A program made the translations under genes and the position numbers. A DNA stretch of 45,727 bases from CANHVK01 sp046304235 (GTDB lineage: Bacteria > Bacteroidota > Bacteroidia > Flavobacteriales_D > Crocinitomicaceae). The notes beneath the pieces are model-generated. The model was not told the DNA's origin and ran no database searches. It saw only the letters and a list, made by a program, of their open reading frames with translations. The stretch's first letter is position 1. Each line of letters starts with the position of its first letter. Location of the stretch: NCBI GenBank assembly GCA_046304235.1, contig JBKCEW010000074.1, positions 1 through 45,727 on the forward strand. The letters run 5' to 3'. Shown here in pieces: positions 1-7,875 of this stretch.

Positions 1-2
1 AT

Positions 3-101
3 TTCTCAAAAGCAGTATTTTGGTATGAAAAAGGATTAGAAATAAATCCAAAACTTTCTGTAATTAAAATTTTGAATAAGTTGAAAAAAGAACTTCACTA
101 A
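3..101 (+). CDS. C-terminal end of a TPR-like protein (5' partial)
   Basis: An open frame enters from the left edge and stops at TAA 99-101, giving 32 residues. The piece ..WYEKGLEINPKLS.. has the spacing of the second helix of a tetratricopeptide repeat (Y/L-x-x-A/G-L-x-x-x-P). A T-rich hairpin follows 55 bases later, which supports a true gene end. The function of the whole protein cannot be judged from this fragment. Confidence 0.5.
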   Translation, partial: FSKAVFWYEKGLEINPKLSVIKILNKLKKELH

Positions 102-156
102 ATTTAATTCTTTGAATTTTATTTATAATTTTAGTATACAACATCTATACCAAATC

Positions 157-187
157 AAAAGGAATCTAGAAATAGGTTCCTTTTTTG
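157..187. terminator. Hairpin terminator between convergent genes
   Basis: AAAAGGAATC pairs with GGTTCCTTTT (one T-G wobble) around a short A-rich loop and is followed by a T run on the plus strand. The A run on the left side gives a U tract for the opposite strand. It lies between the partial TPR gene and the reverse-strand gene that ends at 204, so it can serve both. Confidence 0.6.
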
Positions 188-203
188 TTTTTATTAATAT
201 TTT

Positions 204-1232
204 CTACTTCCCTTTGATCAATATTTTTAAACTAATTCTAACGATTTGCCCCATCGTTTCGCATTTTAAGAATTGATCGTTGTTGTAATGTTTAGCTAAT
301 TCCTCTCGTAATAAAATGACGTTTTCTTTTGGAGATAATTCATCTTTCACCATAACATCCATAATATCTTTTACTTGATATCGAGCATTGCGTATACGAT
401 TTAAAATCATTGATCTTTCCTCGCGCTGATACTGTTTGATAGATGCGGGAGTCAGGTATTTTTGAACTAACTCAACAAATGGATTGTTTTGCTTGAAAAA
501 TTGAGGAAGGTAAACCGCTTTTCTTTTTTCGTATGATTGCTGATCAAAATCAATGGATCGCATACGGTAATGAGTCGTTTCAAAATCAGGTGTTACGTCA
601 ATTACAAAATTACTTGAATGCATATCGCCTAATAAACGTACAAAACAACGTTCGTTAAATTTCACAAACTCTTTTGCCAAACGTGTTTCCTCAAAATCTT
701 GGTGAACGGTATTGTTTTTGGTTAAAAATAAATCCGCAGGAATTCCTATAATATGTTCTTCAATCAACGTTTCGTCATTCACGAAATAACTGATGTGATT
801 GGGAGATAATAAATGTTCTAATTCTAATCCATAAATACGAGAAGCGTCCGCTTTTTTTACATAGAAATAATCAAAATTATCGTTGAGTCGATTTACAATT
901 CGAATACGAAAAGGCCCCGTATTTGCATATAAACAGAAATCAATACGATCTACATATAAATGCTCAATAAAAGATACATCACCAGAAGATTTTAAAATCG
1001 CATACACATGTTTTAATTTCTCATAAATGTCCTCAGCAATCGAATGATTGTAAATGACTGTTACCCAATAGGTGTTGTTTCCGTCGCGATCGTATAAATT
1101 TATATAATTCTCATAATCACTCAACTCTTTGTATTTCAATGTCGTCTTTACTTCTCGACCATATTGTCGTAAGTATTTACGTAGTCCATCTGAAATGGGT
1201 AAGATCTGTTTTTTATTGGTAATTAAATGCAC
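204..1232 (-). CDS. Conserved Bacteroidota protein with kinase-like catalytic loop
   Basis: A 342-residue soluble protein without signal peptide or membrane segment. I recognise it as a conserved flavobacterial family normally labelled hypothetical. The sequence shows marks of an aminoglycoside-phosphotransferase/protein-kinase-like fold in the right order: a VKKAD lysine near residue 126, acidic residues in GLELEHLL near 137, a hinge-like LIEEHIIGIP near 157-165, GDMHSSN at 202-208 (compare HGDxHxxN, catalytic Asp and metal-binding Asn), and SIDFD at 226-230 (compare the IDF[DG] metal-binding motif). It is probably a small-molecule or protein kinase, or a pseudokinase. The substrate is unknown. 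It stands alone, convergent with the partial gene to its left. The kinase reading is inference from motif spacing. Confidence 0.7.
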   Translation of the reverse strand: MHLITNKKQILPISDGLRKYLRQYGREVKTTLKYKELSDYENYINLYDRDGNNTYWVTVIYNHSIAEDIYEKLKHVYAILKSSGDVSFIEHLYVDRIDFCLYANTGPFRIRIVNRLNDNFDYFYVKKADASRIYGLELEHLLSPNHISYFVNDETLIEEHIIGIPADLFLTKNNTVHQDFEETRLAKEFVKFNERCFVRLLGDMHSSNFVIDVTPDFETTHYRMRSIDFDQQSYEKRKAVYLPQFFKQNNPFVELVQKYLTPASIKQYQREERSMILNRIRNARYQVKDIMDVMVKDELSPKENVILLREELAKHYNNDQFLKCETMGQIVRISLKILIKGK

Positions 1233-1283
1233 TGCTTTTAATGATTAATGTTGAATTGTAAATTTTTAATTGATTTTTTGTGA

Positions 1284-1320
1284 AGATAAAAAAAGGTTGT
1301 CAAAAAATTGACAACCTTTT
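1284..1320 (-). terminator. Terminator of the yceI-family gene
   Basis: A perfect 13-bp stem (AAAAGGTTGTCAA at 1291-1303 against 1308-1320) with a 4-base loop. Read on the minus strand it is followed by a run of seven or eight T. It sits 22 bases after the yceI-family stop codon. Confidence 0.85.
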
Positions 1321-1341
1321 CAGTTAAAATCAAATTACTTA

Positions 1342-1884
1342 TTATTGCTGTTTAGCAAATTGTAAATTTACATTTAATTTAATATCATCACTTACAACGA
1401 TGTTTCCAGCTTCAGTCACAGCGTGGAAAGTCAATCCGAAGTCTTTACGGTTAATTGTTCCTGTAATTTCAAAACCAGCTTTCACATTTCCATAAGGATC
1501 TGTTGCTACTCCGCCAAATTCAGCTGTTAATTCAACTGTTTTAGTTACTCCTTTGATTGTAAAATCTCCTGTGATTTTATAAGTATCCTCTGATTTTTTT
1601 GTAACAGAAGTTGATTTAAAATTCAATGTTGGGTGATTTGCAGCATCAAAGAAATCTGCTGATTTCAAGTGATTGTCTCTATCATTCTGATTTGTAAAGA
1701 TTGATTCAACATTCGCTTCAAAAGTAAATGTTGCTTTTTCAAACCCTTCCCCTTCATTTTCAATAGTAGCTGAAAACTCTTTGAAGATTCCTTTTACTGT
1801 AGAAATTACCAAATGTTTTACTTTGAATTCTACCTCTGAGTGCATAGGATCTACTCCCCATATTGTTTTTACTGCTGTTTCCAT
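1342..1884 (-). CDS. YceI family protein
   Basis: A 180-residue protein that matches the YceI family along its whole length: start W-x-x-D-P-x-H-S-x-V-x-F-x-V-x-H (residues 9-24), central SADFFDAANHPTL, ITGDFTIKGVTK, and INRKDFGLTFH near the end. Family members form a lipocalin-like beta barrel that binds long isoprenoid or fatty lipids. No signal peptide is visible, so this copy is probably cytoplasmic, unlike E. coli YceI. A TATATTTG box lies 24-31 bases upstream and a strong hairpin follows, so it looks like a single-gene transcript. The ligand cannot be read from the sequence. Confidence 0.9.
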   Translation of the reverse strand: METAVKTIWGVDPMHSEVEFKVKHLVISTVKGIFKEFSATIENEGEGFEKATFTFEANVESIFTNQNDRDNHLKSADFFDAANHPTLNFKSTSVTKKSEDTYKITGDFTIKGVTKTVELTAEFGGVATDPYGNVKAGFEITGTINRKDFGLTFHAVTEAGNIVVSDDIKLNVNLQFAKQQ

Positions 1885-1907
1885 TTTTTATATTTTAAAT
1901 TATAAAT

Positions 1908-1934
1908 CAAATATACACTAAATTTATTTACCAA
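1908..1934 (-). promoter_or_regulatory. Bacteroidota-type promoter of the yceI-family gene
   Basis: On the minus strand a TATATTTG box (1908-1915) matches TAnnTTTG, with a TTGG element at about 1931-1934 and a 16-base spacer. The predicted start site lies about 15-20 bases before the ATG. Confidence 0.55.
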
Positions 1935-1977
1935 GGTAATTAAAATGTAAAAAAGTTGATCAAAAAAATTAAACATA

Positions 1978-2006
1978 TCACCTCCCTCTATCACACCTCA
2001 AAGAGG
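1978..2006. repeat. Degenerate half copy of the CCTCCC dispersed repeat
   Basis: TCACCTCCCTCTATC followed by a CCTC..GAGG hairpin closely resembles the right half of the palindromic element at 19038-19110. Only one arm is present here. It lies between the reverse-strand yceI-family gene and the terminator of the preceding reverse-strand gene. Confidence 0.5.
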
Positions 2007-2010
2007 TAAG

Positions 2011-2036
2011 CATAAAAAAAGCCTCAAAAAGAGGCT
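2011..2036 (-). terminator. Terminator of the metF-linked hypothetical gene
   Basis: AGCCTC (2020-2025) pairs with GAGGCT (2031-2036) around a five-A loop. Reading the minus strand, the stem runs straight into seven T. It lies 7 bases after the stop of the secreted hypothetical gene. Confidence 0.8.
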
Positions 2037-2042
2037 CTAGTT

Positions 2043-2573
2043 TTATGATTTCCAACGATAAATTAAGTGTGGAAGTTTCTTATGAAGTTTTTGAATGAGC
2101 TTTTCTTTGGTAGAAACATTTTTCAAACGAAGTAATTCGGTATGGCATAGCTTATCATTTCTGAAAAAATTAAATTCGAAAGTAATCGAAGTGATTTCAT
2201 CCCTAAACAATGGAAACAAATGTGCTATATTCAATTCTTCAGACAAATAACCTATTTTAGAAGACAATCTAAATTGGCGATCATACCCTCTAACATTTAT
2301 GAGTAAATAAGTATCAATTTGTTTTTCAACAAGTAATTTTTTAACAGAATCAGAAACTAAAATAGAAAGTGGAGCACCTTGCTTCAATAAATTTAAAGAA
2401 GGAACAACATTTACACCACATTCAGCAAAAATTTCAGCTAAATTTATTTCAGCGGTAAACTTATCTTCTGAACGATCTAATTGAGCAACTAAAACAGCAT
2501 TATTTAATTTTAATCCTTGAGCATTTAACGCAAAAGAAGTAAAGACTAATAAACAAACCAATAAATTTTTCAT
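2043..2573 (-). CDS. Secreted hypothetical protein coupled to metF
   Basis: A 176-residue protein with a clear signal peptide (MKNLLVCLLVFTSFALNAQG, cleavage likely after NAQ/A-Q-G near residue 19). The mature part is mixed alpha/beta with a basic C-terminus (KLHKKLPHLIYRWKS). I do not recognise a domain. Its ATG shares one base with the metF stop (TAATG), so it is translationally coupled to metF and cotranscribed. The role is unknown; the link to folate/methionine metabolism may be only transcriptional. Confidence 0.75.
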   Translation of the reverse strand: MKNLLVCLLVFTSFALNAQGLKLNNAVLVAQLDRSEDKFTAEINLAEIFAECGVNVVPSLNLLKQGAPLSILVSDSVKKLLVEKQIDTYLLINVRGYDRQFRLSSKIGYLSEELNIAHLFPLFRDEITSITFEFNFFRNDKLCHTELLRLKNVSTKEKLIQKLHKKLPHLIYRWKS

Positions 2574-3523
2574 TAAAAAACTTCGGATGCGATGGCTTTT
2601 ACCTCATCAGAGTTAGACATTGTATAATAATGTATTCCAGGAACATTCATTGCTTTTAATTCTTTCGATTGTTGAATTCCCCATTCGATACCAACTCTTT
2701 TCACTTCATCATTTGATTTACATTTAAGTAATTCTTTCGATAATGCTTCAGGAAAATCTATATGAAACAGTTTAGGTAGAACCGTTGTATGTGTCAGCGT
2801 TTTGATTGGTTTAATTCCTGGTATGATAGGAACATTAATGCCATATTCTTTACAAGCATTAACAAAATCAAAGAATTTTTTATTGTCAAAAAACATTTGA
2901 GTAACAATATATTCTGCTCCCGCTTCCACTTTTTGTTTTAAGTAATGTAGATCCGTAGACATATTCATTGCTTCAAAATGCTTTTCAGGATAACCTGCAG
3001 TACCAATACAAAAGTTAGTCGGTTCCAACTGAAAATCTTCAGTCATATAATTCCCGTTATTCATATTAATGACTTGCTTAATTAAATCAACCGCATAAGC
3101 ATGTCCTTCTGGATGAGGACGAAAAGCGCTTTCCGTTTTGATTGAATCGCCTCTCAAAGCCAATACATTATCAATGCCCAAAAATTGTAAATCAATTAAC
3201 GCATTTTCTGTCTCGTCTTTACTAAATCCACCACAAATTAAATGAGGTACCGCATCAACATGGTATTTATTCATAATTGCGGCACAAATACCTACCGTTC
3301 CAGGACGTTTACGAATAGCAATTTTTTCTAAAAGACCTTTCGCTCTTTCCTTGAAAACATATTCTTCACGATGATAAGTAACATTAATATATTTAGGTTT
3401 AAATTCCATTAAAGGATCTATACCATCGTATATAGATTGAATACTTTTACCTTTCAAAGGAGGTAAAATTTCAAACGAAAACAAAGTTGATTTCGCAGCA
3501 TTCAAGTGATCAATTACTTTCAT
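2573..3523 (-). CDS. metF: Methylenetetrahydrofolate reductase
   Basis: A 316-residue MetF that reduces 5,10-methylene-THF to 5-methyl-THF with FAD, the methyl donor step for methionine synthesis. Family hallmarks: FSFEILPPLKGK with the catalytic Glu near the N-terminus (residues 17-28), PKYINVTYHR, LRGDS (substrate/FAD region), YIVTQMFFDN and IPGIKPI. The TIM-barrel length is normal. It has a well-formed promoter of its own (TATCTTTG box plus TTTG element, 3557-3585), and the secreted hypothetical gene follows with a one-base overlap. No riboswitch was seen in the short leader. Confidence 0.96.
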   Translation of the reverse strand: MKVIDHLNAAKSTLFSFEILPPLKGKSIQSIYDGIDPLMEFKPKYINVTYHREEYVFKERAKGLLEKIAIRKRPGTVGICAAIMNKYHVDAVPHLICGGFSKDETENALIDLQFLGIDNVLALRGDSIKTESAFRPHPEGHAYAVDLIKQVINMNNGNYMTEDFQLEPTNFCIGTAGYPEKHFEAMNMSTDLHYLKQKVEAGAEYIVTQMFFDNKKFFDFVNACKEYGINVPIIPGIKPIKTLTHTTVLPKLFHIDFPEALSKELLKCKSNDEVKRVGIEWGIQQSKELKAMNVPGIHYYTMSNSDEVKAIASEVF

Positions 3524-3556
3524 TTAATATGAATTGAAGTTGTAAGAATTGAAAAG

Positions 3557-3585
3557 CAAAGATACAAAAATAGTGTTATACCAAA
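3557..3585 (-). promoter_or_regulatory. Promoter of metF
   Basis: On the minus strand TTTG (3582-3585), a 17-base spacer and TATCTTTG (3557-3564) match the Bacteroidota -33/-7 consensus (TTTG..TAnnTTTG) well. The box lies about 33 bases before the metF ATG. Confidence 0.7.
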
Positions 3586-3671
3586 TTTGTAGGAAATAAT
3601 AAAAAGTAAAATAATGAGAATAAGGAAAGAATACAGCAATAATCTCTAATTTTACAGTAAATATTTAGGGT

Positions 3672-4541
3672 ATGTTGTATTCAATGACAGGTTACGGAAA
3701 GGCAACCGGAACATTCGAAGGAAAAAAAATCAGTGTAGAAATGAAAGCACTGAATAGCAAAGGAATGGACTTGTTTGTTCGAATTGCTGGACCATATAGA
3801 GAAAAAGAATTGGATTACAGACAACACATAACCAACAGATTGGATAGAGGAAAAATAGAGGTTTCTATTTCTATCGACCAATCTGGAACTGCAAAAACAG
3901 TTGAAATAAATAAAGATTTAGCAAAAGCCTACTTCCAAGATTTATTTGAAACCAACCAACTTATTGGACAAAAAACAGAAGATTATCTTTCATTGATTAT
4001 CCGAATGCCAGAAATTTATATACAATCTAAAGATACTGTTACGGCAGAAGAGTTTGCCTTTGTTCAACATTTAGTTGATGAAGCTTGTACGAATTTGACC
4101 AGTTTTAGAAGGCAAGAAGGAATTGCATTAGAAAAAGAATTTTCAGAAAGAATTGGGGAAATTAAAAGTTTATTAAATCAAGTGGAGCCATTTGAAACAA
4201 GCCGAATTGAAATAGTTAAAGAACGCATTCGTAAAGGGTTGGAAGATTTTACTGGTGTCGCTGGATATGATGAAAACCGTTTTCAACAAGAATTGATTTT
4301 CTACATTGAGAAAATGGATATTTCAGAAGAAAAAATGAGATTGGCAAATCATTTGGATTATTTCATAGAAACAATGCAGACACCAAGTGCTGGTAAAAAA
4401 CTTGGATTTATTACGCAAGAAATTGGTCGTGAAATTAATACCCTAGGTAGTAAGAGTTATCAAGTAGATCTACAAAAAATGGTGGTTGATATGAAGGATG
4501 CCCTTGAAAAAATCAAGGAGCAAGTGTTGAATACGCTGTGA
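3672..4541 (+). CDS. yicC: YicC/YloC family endoribonuclease
   Basis: A 289-residue protein starting with the family signature MLYSMTGYGKA. It has the YicC-like N-terminal domain (about 1-155, including SVEMKALNSKG) and the C-terminal DUF1732 part (about 205-289: QELIFYIEKMDISEEKMRL.., GKKLGFITQEIGREINTLGSKS). YicC/YloC proteins are RNA-binding endoribonucleases involved in RNA turnover. The gene lies directly upstream of gmk, an arrangement also known from Bacillus (yloC-gmk), and the two are separated here by three copies of a short repeat. Confidence 0.93.
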   Translation: MLYSMTGYGKATGTFEGKKISVEMKALNSKGMDLFVRIAGPYREKELDYRQHITNRLDRGKIEVSISIDQSGTAKTVEINKDLAKAYFQDLFETNQLIGQKTEDYLSLIIRMPEIYIQSKDTVTAEEFAFVQHLVDEACTNLTSFRRQEGIALEKEFSERIGEIKSLLNQVEPFETSRIEIVKERIRKGLEDFTGVAGYDENRFQQELIFYIEKMDISEEKMRLANHLDYFIETMQTPSAGKKLGFITQEIGREINTLGSKSYQVDLQKMVVDMKDALEKIKEQVLNTL

Positions 4542-4544
4542 CAT

Positions 4545-4609
4545 TTCGACAAGCTCAATGTGACAGCGACAAGCTCAATGTGACAGCGATAACAAGCTCA
4601 ATTTGACTG
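4545..4609 (+). repeat. Three tandem copies of the CGACAAGCTCA repeat
   Basis: CGACAAGCTCAATGTGACAG occurs exactly at 4547-4566 and 4567-4586 (period 20) and is followed by a diverged third copy (4587-4609). It belongs to the same family as the elements at 41982-42042 and 44501-44606. It fills the whole yicC-gmk spacer, so it lies in the 5' leader of gmk in a cotranscript. Confidence 0.85.
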
Positions 4610-4644
4610 CGAAAAGTAAAAGAAGAATTGAAAAATTAGAAAAT

Positions 4645-5226
4645 ATGGAAAAGGGAAATATCACTGGAAAAAGCATTATTTTTTCTGCTCCCTCTGGAGC
4701 TGGGAAGACAACGATAGTTAAACATTTATTAACCAAATTTCCATCGTTAGCGTTTTCAGTTTCTGCTTGTAGTCGTGAGCCTAGACCAGGTGAAACGAAT
4801 GGCAAAGACTATCACTTTTTAGGTGTAGAGGGGTTTAAAGACAAAATCAATGAAAACGCTTTCCTAGAATGGGAGGAAGTGTATACAAATAATTACTACG
4901 GAACCCTTTTCTCCGTGGTTGAAGATATGTGGCAAGAAGGAAAAGTAGTATTATTTGATGTAGATGTTCTTGGAGGAATCAATATCAAATCAAAATTAGG
5001 TCAAAAAGCATTGTCTGTTTTTGTGCAAGCACCATCTATAGAAGAATTGGAAAAAAGACTGCGAGGAAGAAGTACAGAAACAGAAGATAAAATTCAAATG
5101 CGTATGGCACGGGCAGAAGAGGAATTAGCGATGGCGCACCGTTTTGATGTCATACTAGAAAACGACATCTTGGAAGATGCTTGTCTTCGAGCAGAAAAAT
5201 TAATTGCAGACTTTTTGAATCAATAA
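4645..5226 (+). CDS. gmk: Guanylate kinase
   Basis: This enzyme phosphorylates GMP to GDP with ATP. The P-loop APSGAGKTT lies at residues 15-23 of the chosen product, followed by the GMP-binding block SREPRPGETNGKDYHFL, EWEEVYTNNYYGT, and DVDVLGG. The frame can be extended upstream to a TTG at 4603, but that start lies inside the repeat DNA. ATG 4645 gives 193 residues with the P-loop at the usual distance from the N-terminus, so it is preferred. nadD follows after 6 bases. Confidence 0.95.
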   Translation: MEKGNITGKSIIFSAPSGAGKTTIVKHLLTKFPSLAFSVSACSREPRPGETNGKDYHFLGVEGFKDKINENAFLEWEEVYTNNYYGTLFSVVEDMWQEGKVVLFDVDVLGGINIKSKLGQKALSVFVQAPSIEELEKRLRGRSTETEDKIQMRMARAEEELAMAHRFDVILENDILEDACLRAEKLIADFLNQ

Positions 5227-5232
5227 CAACAA

Positions 5233-5847
5233 ATGAAAGTTGGATTATTTTTTGGAACTTTTAACCCAATTCATATTGGGCATTTGATTATTGCCAATCA
5301 TTTAGCAACACATACCGATTTAGATCAGGTTTGGTTGATTGTTACTCCACTTAATCCATTAAAAACAAAACAGACTTTACTTGCTGATCATCATCGGTTG
5401 ATGCTCACACAGATTGCTGTAGAGGAAAACGATTTATTACGTGTTTCAGATATCGAATTCAAACTTCCAAAACCAAATTACACCATTGATACACTTGCTT
5501 ATTTAAAAGAAAAATACCCTACGTATACGTTTTGCTTAATTATTGGAGAAGATAATTTACGTACGTTTCACAAATGGAAAAATCACGAACAAATTAAGGC
5601 TCAATACCCATTATATGTTTACCCAAGGGTCCTTACATCGCAAGAGTTAGCCTCCAATGAACCTATTGTAGCAACAGAAAAATTAATGGAACAATTTCCA
5701 AAGGCACACTTTTGTTTAGATGCTCCATTAATGAAAATTTCCTCTACGTACATTCGAGAATCCATACAACATCAAAAAGATGTGCGTTATTTACTAACTC
5801 CTGAAGTTTATAAATATGTAGATGAAATGAATTTTTATAGAAAGTAA
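5233..5847 (+). CDS. nadD: Nicotinate-nucleotide adenylyltransferase
   Basis: A 204-residue nucleotidyltransferase that joins ATP to nicotinate mononucleotide to make deamido-NAD in NAD synthesis. The HxGH-type motif GTFNPIHIGH is at residues 8-17, the central IIGEDNLRTFHKWK matches the NadD substrate loop, and the C-terminal ISSTYIR matches the ISxTxxR motif that binds ATP. It is cotranscribed with gmk (6-base spacer). Confidence 0.95.
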   Translation: MKVGLFFGTFNPIHIGHLIIANHLATHTDLDQVWLIVTPLNPLKTKQTLLADHHRLMLTQIAVEENDLLRVSDIEFKLPKPNYTIDTLAYLKEKYPTYTFCLIIGEDNLRTFHKWKNHEQIKAQYPLYVYPRVLTSQELASNEPIVATEKLMEQFPKAHFCLDAPLMKISSTYIRESIQHQKDVRYLLTPEVYKYVDEMNFYRK

Positions 5848-5914
5848 AAATCATTCCGTTTGCTTTTTCAAATTGCTTTTGCTATATTCATAAAACAATT
5901 TAAAACTTACAGTC

Positions 5915-6289
5915 ATGAAAAAAATATTACTACCCCTATTTGTGTTGATTTTCTCAACAATTGGTTTTAGCCAGGATAAAGCAGCAAAAAAAGCAGCTAT
6001 TGCTGAAGATAAAAAATTAATCAAAGAAGATAAAAAAGCTTTAAAAGATGATGAAAAAACATTGAAAGAGGATGAAGATGCTCTAAAAAATGTTGGTAAA
6101 GATAAAGATGCTAAAAAACAGCTTGCAGATAAGAAAAAAGCAGATCAAGCTAAAATGAAAGCAGATCAGAAAAAGCTCCAAGATGATGAGAAAAAGTTAG
6201 CCAAAGACAAAGCGATGAAAATAGAAAAAGCGAAGAAAGAGGAGGCTAAAAAAGAAGAAGAGAAACCAAAAGAGGAAAAGAAAAAGTAA
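5915..6289 (+). CDS. Exported lysine-rich heptad-repeat protein
   Basis: A 124-residue protein. Residues 1-19 form a signal peptide (hydrophobic core LLPLFVLIFSTIGFS, followed by Q). The remainder is almost only Lys, Glu, Asp and Ala. Four consecutive 7-residue units at 31-58 share a pattern of charged residues with Leu/Ile at position 6 (for example EDKKLIK, EDKKALK). The second half has KAD/KK-rich repeats and ends in a Lys/Glu run. It should form a long charged helix or coiled coil in the periplasm or outside the cell. No enzymatic motif or lipobox is present. It could tether or space envelope layers, but function is unknown. It may have its own promoter (TATATTCA near 5883) and ends at a strong bidirectional hairpin. 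Confidence 0.8.
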   Translation: MKKILLPLFVLIFSTIGFSQDKAAKKAAIAEDKKLIKEDKKALKDDEKTLKEDEDALKNVGKDKDAKKQLADKKKADQAKMKADQKKLQDDEKKLAKDKAMKIEKAKKEEAKKEEEKPKEEKKK

Positions 6290-6315
6290 TTTAGACTATC
6301 AAATAGATTTTAAAT

Positions 6316-6343
6316 AAAAAGAGGTGAAAATTCACCTCTTTTT
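6316..6343. terminator. Bidirectional terminator
   Basis: A perfect 13-bp inverted repeat (AAAAAGAGGTGAA, 2-base spacer) with T runs leaving on both strands. It lies between the convergent heptad-repeat gene and the NTF2-like gene. Confidence 0.85.
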
Positions 6344-6345
6344 AA

Positions 6346-6798
6346 TTATTTTGACCTTAATTCAATAAAGGGTTTGATTTTTTCATTTTCGATTAAAACC
6401 GTTAAGTTATAGTAAGCGATTTTCCAACTTCCATTTTCTTTGGTCATAATTCCAGAACCTCGACATCCTTTCATCCACGTATCAAGTTCTTCATCAAACC
6501 AAGCAATGGTAGAATCGGCATTGAATTCCCAAATACGATTGGAAGGTTTGAAATCCCATGCTTTCCCTTTATCAAAATAGGGTTTAGAAAACGAAATAAA
6601 CGCATCTTTTTTCCATCGTTCACCGGGAGCAGTTCCTAAAAAAACAAACTTATCACTCATCGGTCTGGTATATGCTACTAAATCTGCCTTTGCGGCTGCT
6701 TGATGCCATTGATTCACAAATTGGTCTAACTCTGTCATTGTCTGTGATAATCCAGTAAATGACAAAATACAAACCAATGGGAATAAAAACTTTTTCAT
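6346..6798 (-). CDS. Secreted NTF2-like (SnoaL/DUF4440-type) protein
   Basis: A 150-residue protein with signal peptide (MKKFLFPLVCILSFTGLSQ). The rest fits one NTF2-like fold: a helix with VNQWHQAAAKADLVAY, then SDKFVFLGTAPGERW, a helix FISFSKPYF, and a strand pair IAWFDEELDTW...SGIMTKENGSWKIAYYNLTV, typical of the SnoaL-like group found in Bacteroidota. Such domains bind small hydrophobic ligands or act as enzymes, and the pocket chemistry here cannot be assigned. It follows the M48 protease gene by only 6 bases on the same strand, so it probably belongs to that transcript. Confidence 0.8.
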   Translation of the reverse strand: MKKFLFPLVCILSFTGLSQTMTELDQFVNQWHQAAAKADLVAYTRPMSDKFVFLGTAPGERWKKDAFISFSKPYFDKGKAWDFKPSNRIWEFNADSTIAWFDEELDTWMKGCRGSGIMTKENGSWKIAYYNLTVLIENEKIKPFIELRSK

Positions 6799-6804
6799 GA
6801 TTTT

Positions 6805-7875
6805 TTATTTAATACAACGCTTGATTTCGTTGAAAATCGTTTTCAATGCTTGTTTTTCTTTAAATTCTAATTCCACTCTTTCGTTAGAATTTAGTGTGCT
6901 TATACGTTCTTTTGTCTCTGGATGTGTGCTTAAATATTTCATGAAGCCATCTTGTTTTTCACCTTCTGCATCTAGTATTTTCATTAAATCAACCATACCT
7001 TTCGGGCTCACTTTATATTTAATCATAAAATCTACCCCATGTTGATCGGCCTCTGTTTCTAATTCACGGGAATACCTCAATTGTTTTAATTGGCTAGCCT
7101 GATCTAAAATTCCGGCTGAAATACCAGAAATATCTCCAAATAAACCAGATATAAATATGGAAGTGGCAGCACTTCTACCGAGACTTTTCAAAGAATGTTG
7201 ATGGGTTACGTGGGTTATTTCATGTGAAAGTAGCGCTACTAATTCATTGTAATTTTTCATTTTATCAATGATTCCAGTATACACAAAAATTTGTCCACCT
7301 GGCAATGCAAATGCATTCACCGTCTCTGAATTAATGACAGTAATTTGAATCGGGTATGCTTCTTTTACATGCAAAGAATCTAATAATTGATTCACCAATT
7401 TTGATGATTCCTCATTAACTTCTTCTGTTTGTTTGAAATTCTCAGCTATAGATGCTCCCATCTGAATTTCAGTATCTCTTGGAACAAGCAGCGTTGCTTT
7501 TTCACCGAGCCAAGGAATCAAGGTCCAATAACTTAAAAAACAAAGTAGTACAAAAGAAAAAATCAAGGTGATAATTATCGGCGTTTTCTTTCGATACCAG
7601 ATGAGGTTGCTTTTGCCTCTTAAAGTATGTTTAGCAATTAATTCATAAAAATCAAGGGCTTTTTCACCCTTGATTTCGATAGTTTCGTGAGGAAATTTTC
7701 CATATTTCAAAGTCAACGTTGAACCTGTCAATTCTGTCGAAATCAAATCTTTGATTTTCCAAGAAATGATCTCTAAAGTTTCATCAATTTGAATTAATAT
7801 TTCTTCAACTCTGACATCTATTTTACATGTCCAAGCACGCGAAGAAAGTCCATCGAAATACAGTATGTGTTCCAT
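6805..7875 (-). CDS. Membrane-anchored M48 family metalloprotease
   Basis: A 356-residue protein. Residues 1-95 form a soluble beta-rich N-terminal domain, followed by a membrane segment at about 98-120 and a peptidase M48 domain: zinc motif HEITH at 218-222 (glutamate 219 catalytic), and RELETEADQHG giving the third zinc ligand in the ExxAD pattern near 273-277. The peptidase domain also carries NAFALPGGQIFVYTG, typical of the BepA/YcaL/LoiP group that degrades misfolded envelope proteins. It overlaps the DUF898 gene by one base, and the NTF2-like gene follows after 6 bases. No lipobox is present; anchoring is by the single helix. Confidence 0.92.
   Translation of the reverse strand: MEHILYFDGLSSRAWTCKIDVRVEEILIQIDETLEIISWKIKDLISTELTGSTLTLKYGKFPHETIEIKGEKALDFYELIAKHTLRGKSNLIWYRKKTPIIITLIFSFVLLCFLSYWTLIPWLGEKATLLVPRDTEIQMGASIAENFKQTEEVNEESSKLVNQLLDSLHVKEAYPIQITVINSETVNAFALPGGQIFVYTGIIDKMKNYNELVALLSHEITHVTHQHSLKSLGRSAATSIFISGLFGDISGISAGILDQASQLKQLRYSRELETEADQHGVDFMIKYKVSPKGMVDLMKILDAEGEKQDGFMKYLSTHPETKERISTLNSNERVELEFKEKQALKTIFNEIKRCIK

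Noticed and set aside
4603..4644. Upstream TTG start that would extend gmk by 14 residues
   Set aside because: The codons lie in the CGACAAGCTCA repeat and its edge, have no family match, and ATG 4645 gives the normal distance to the P-loop.
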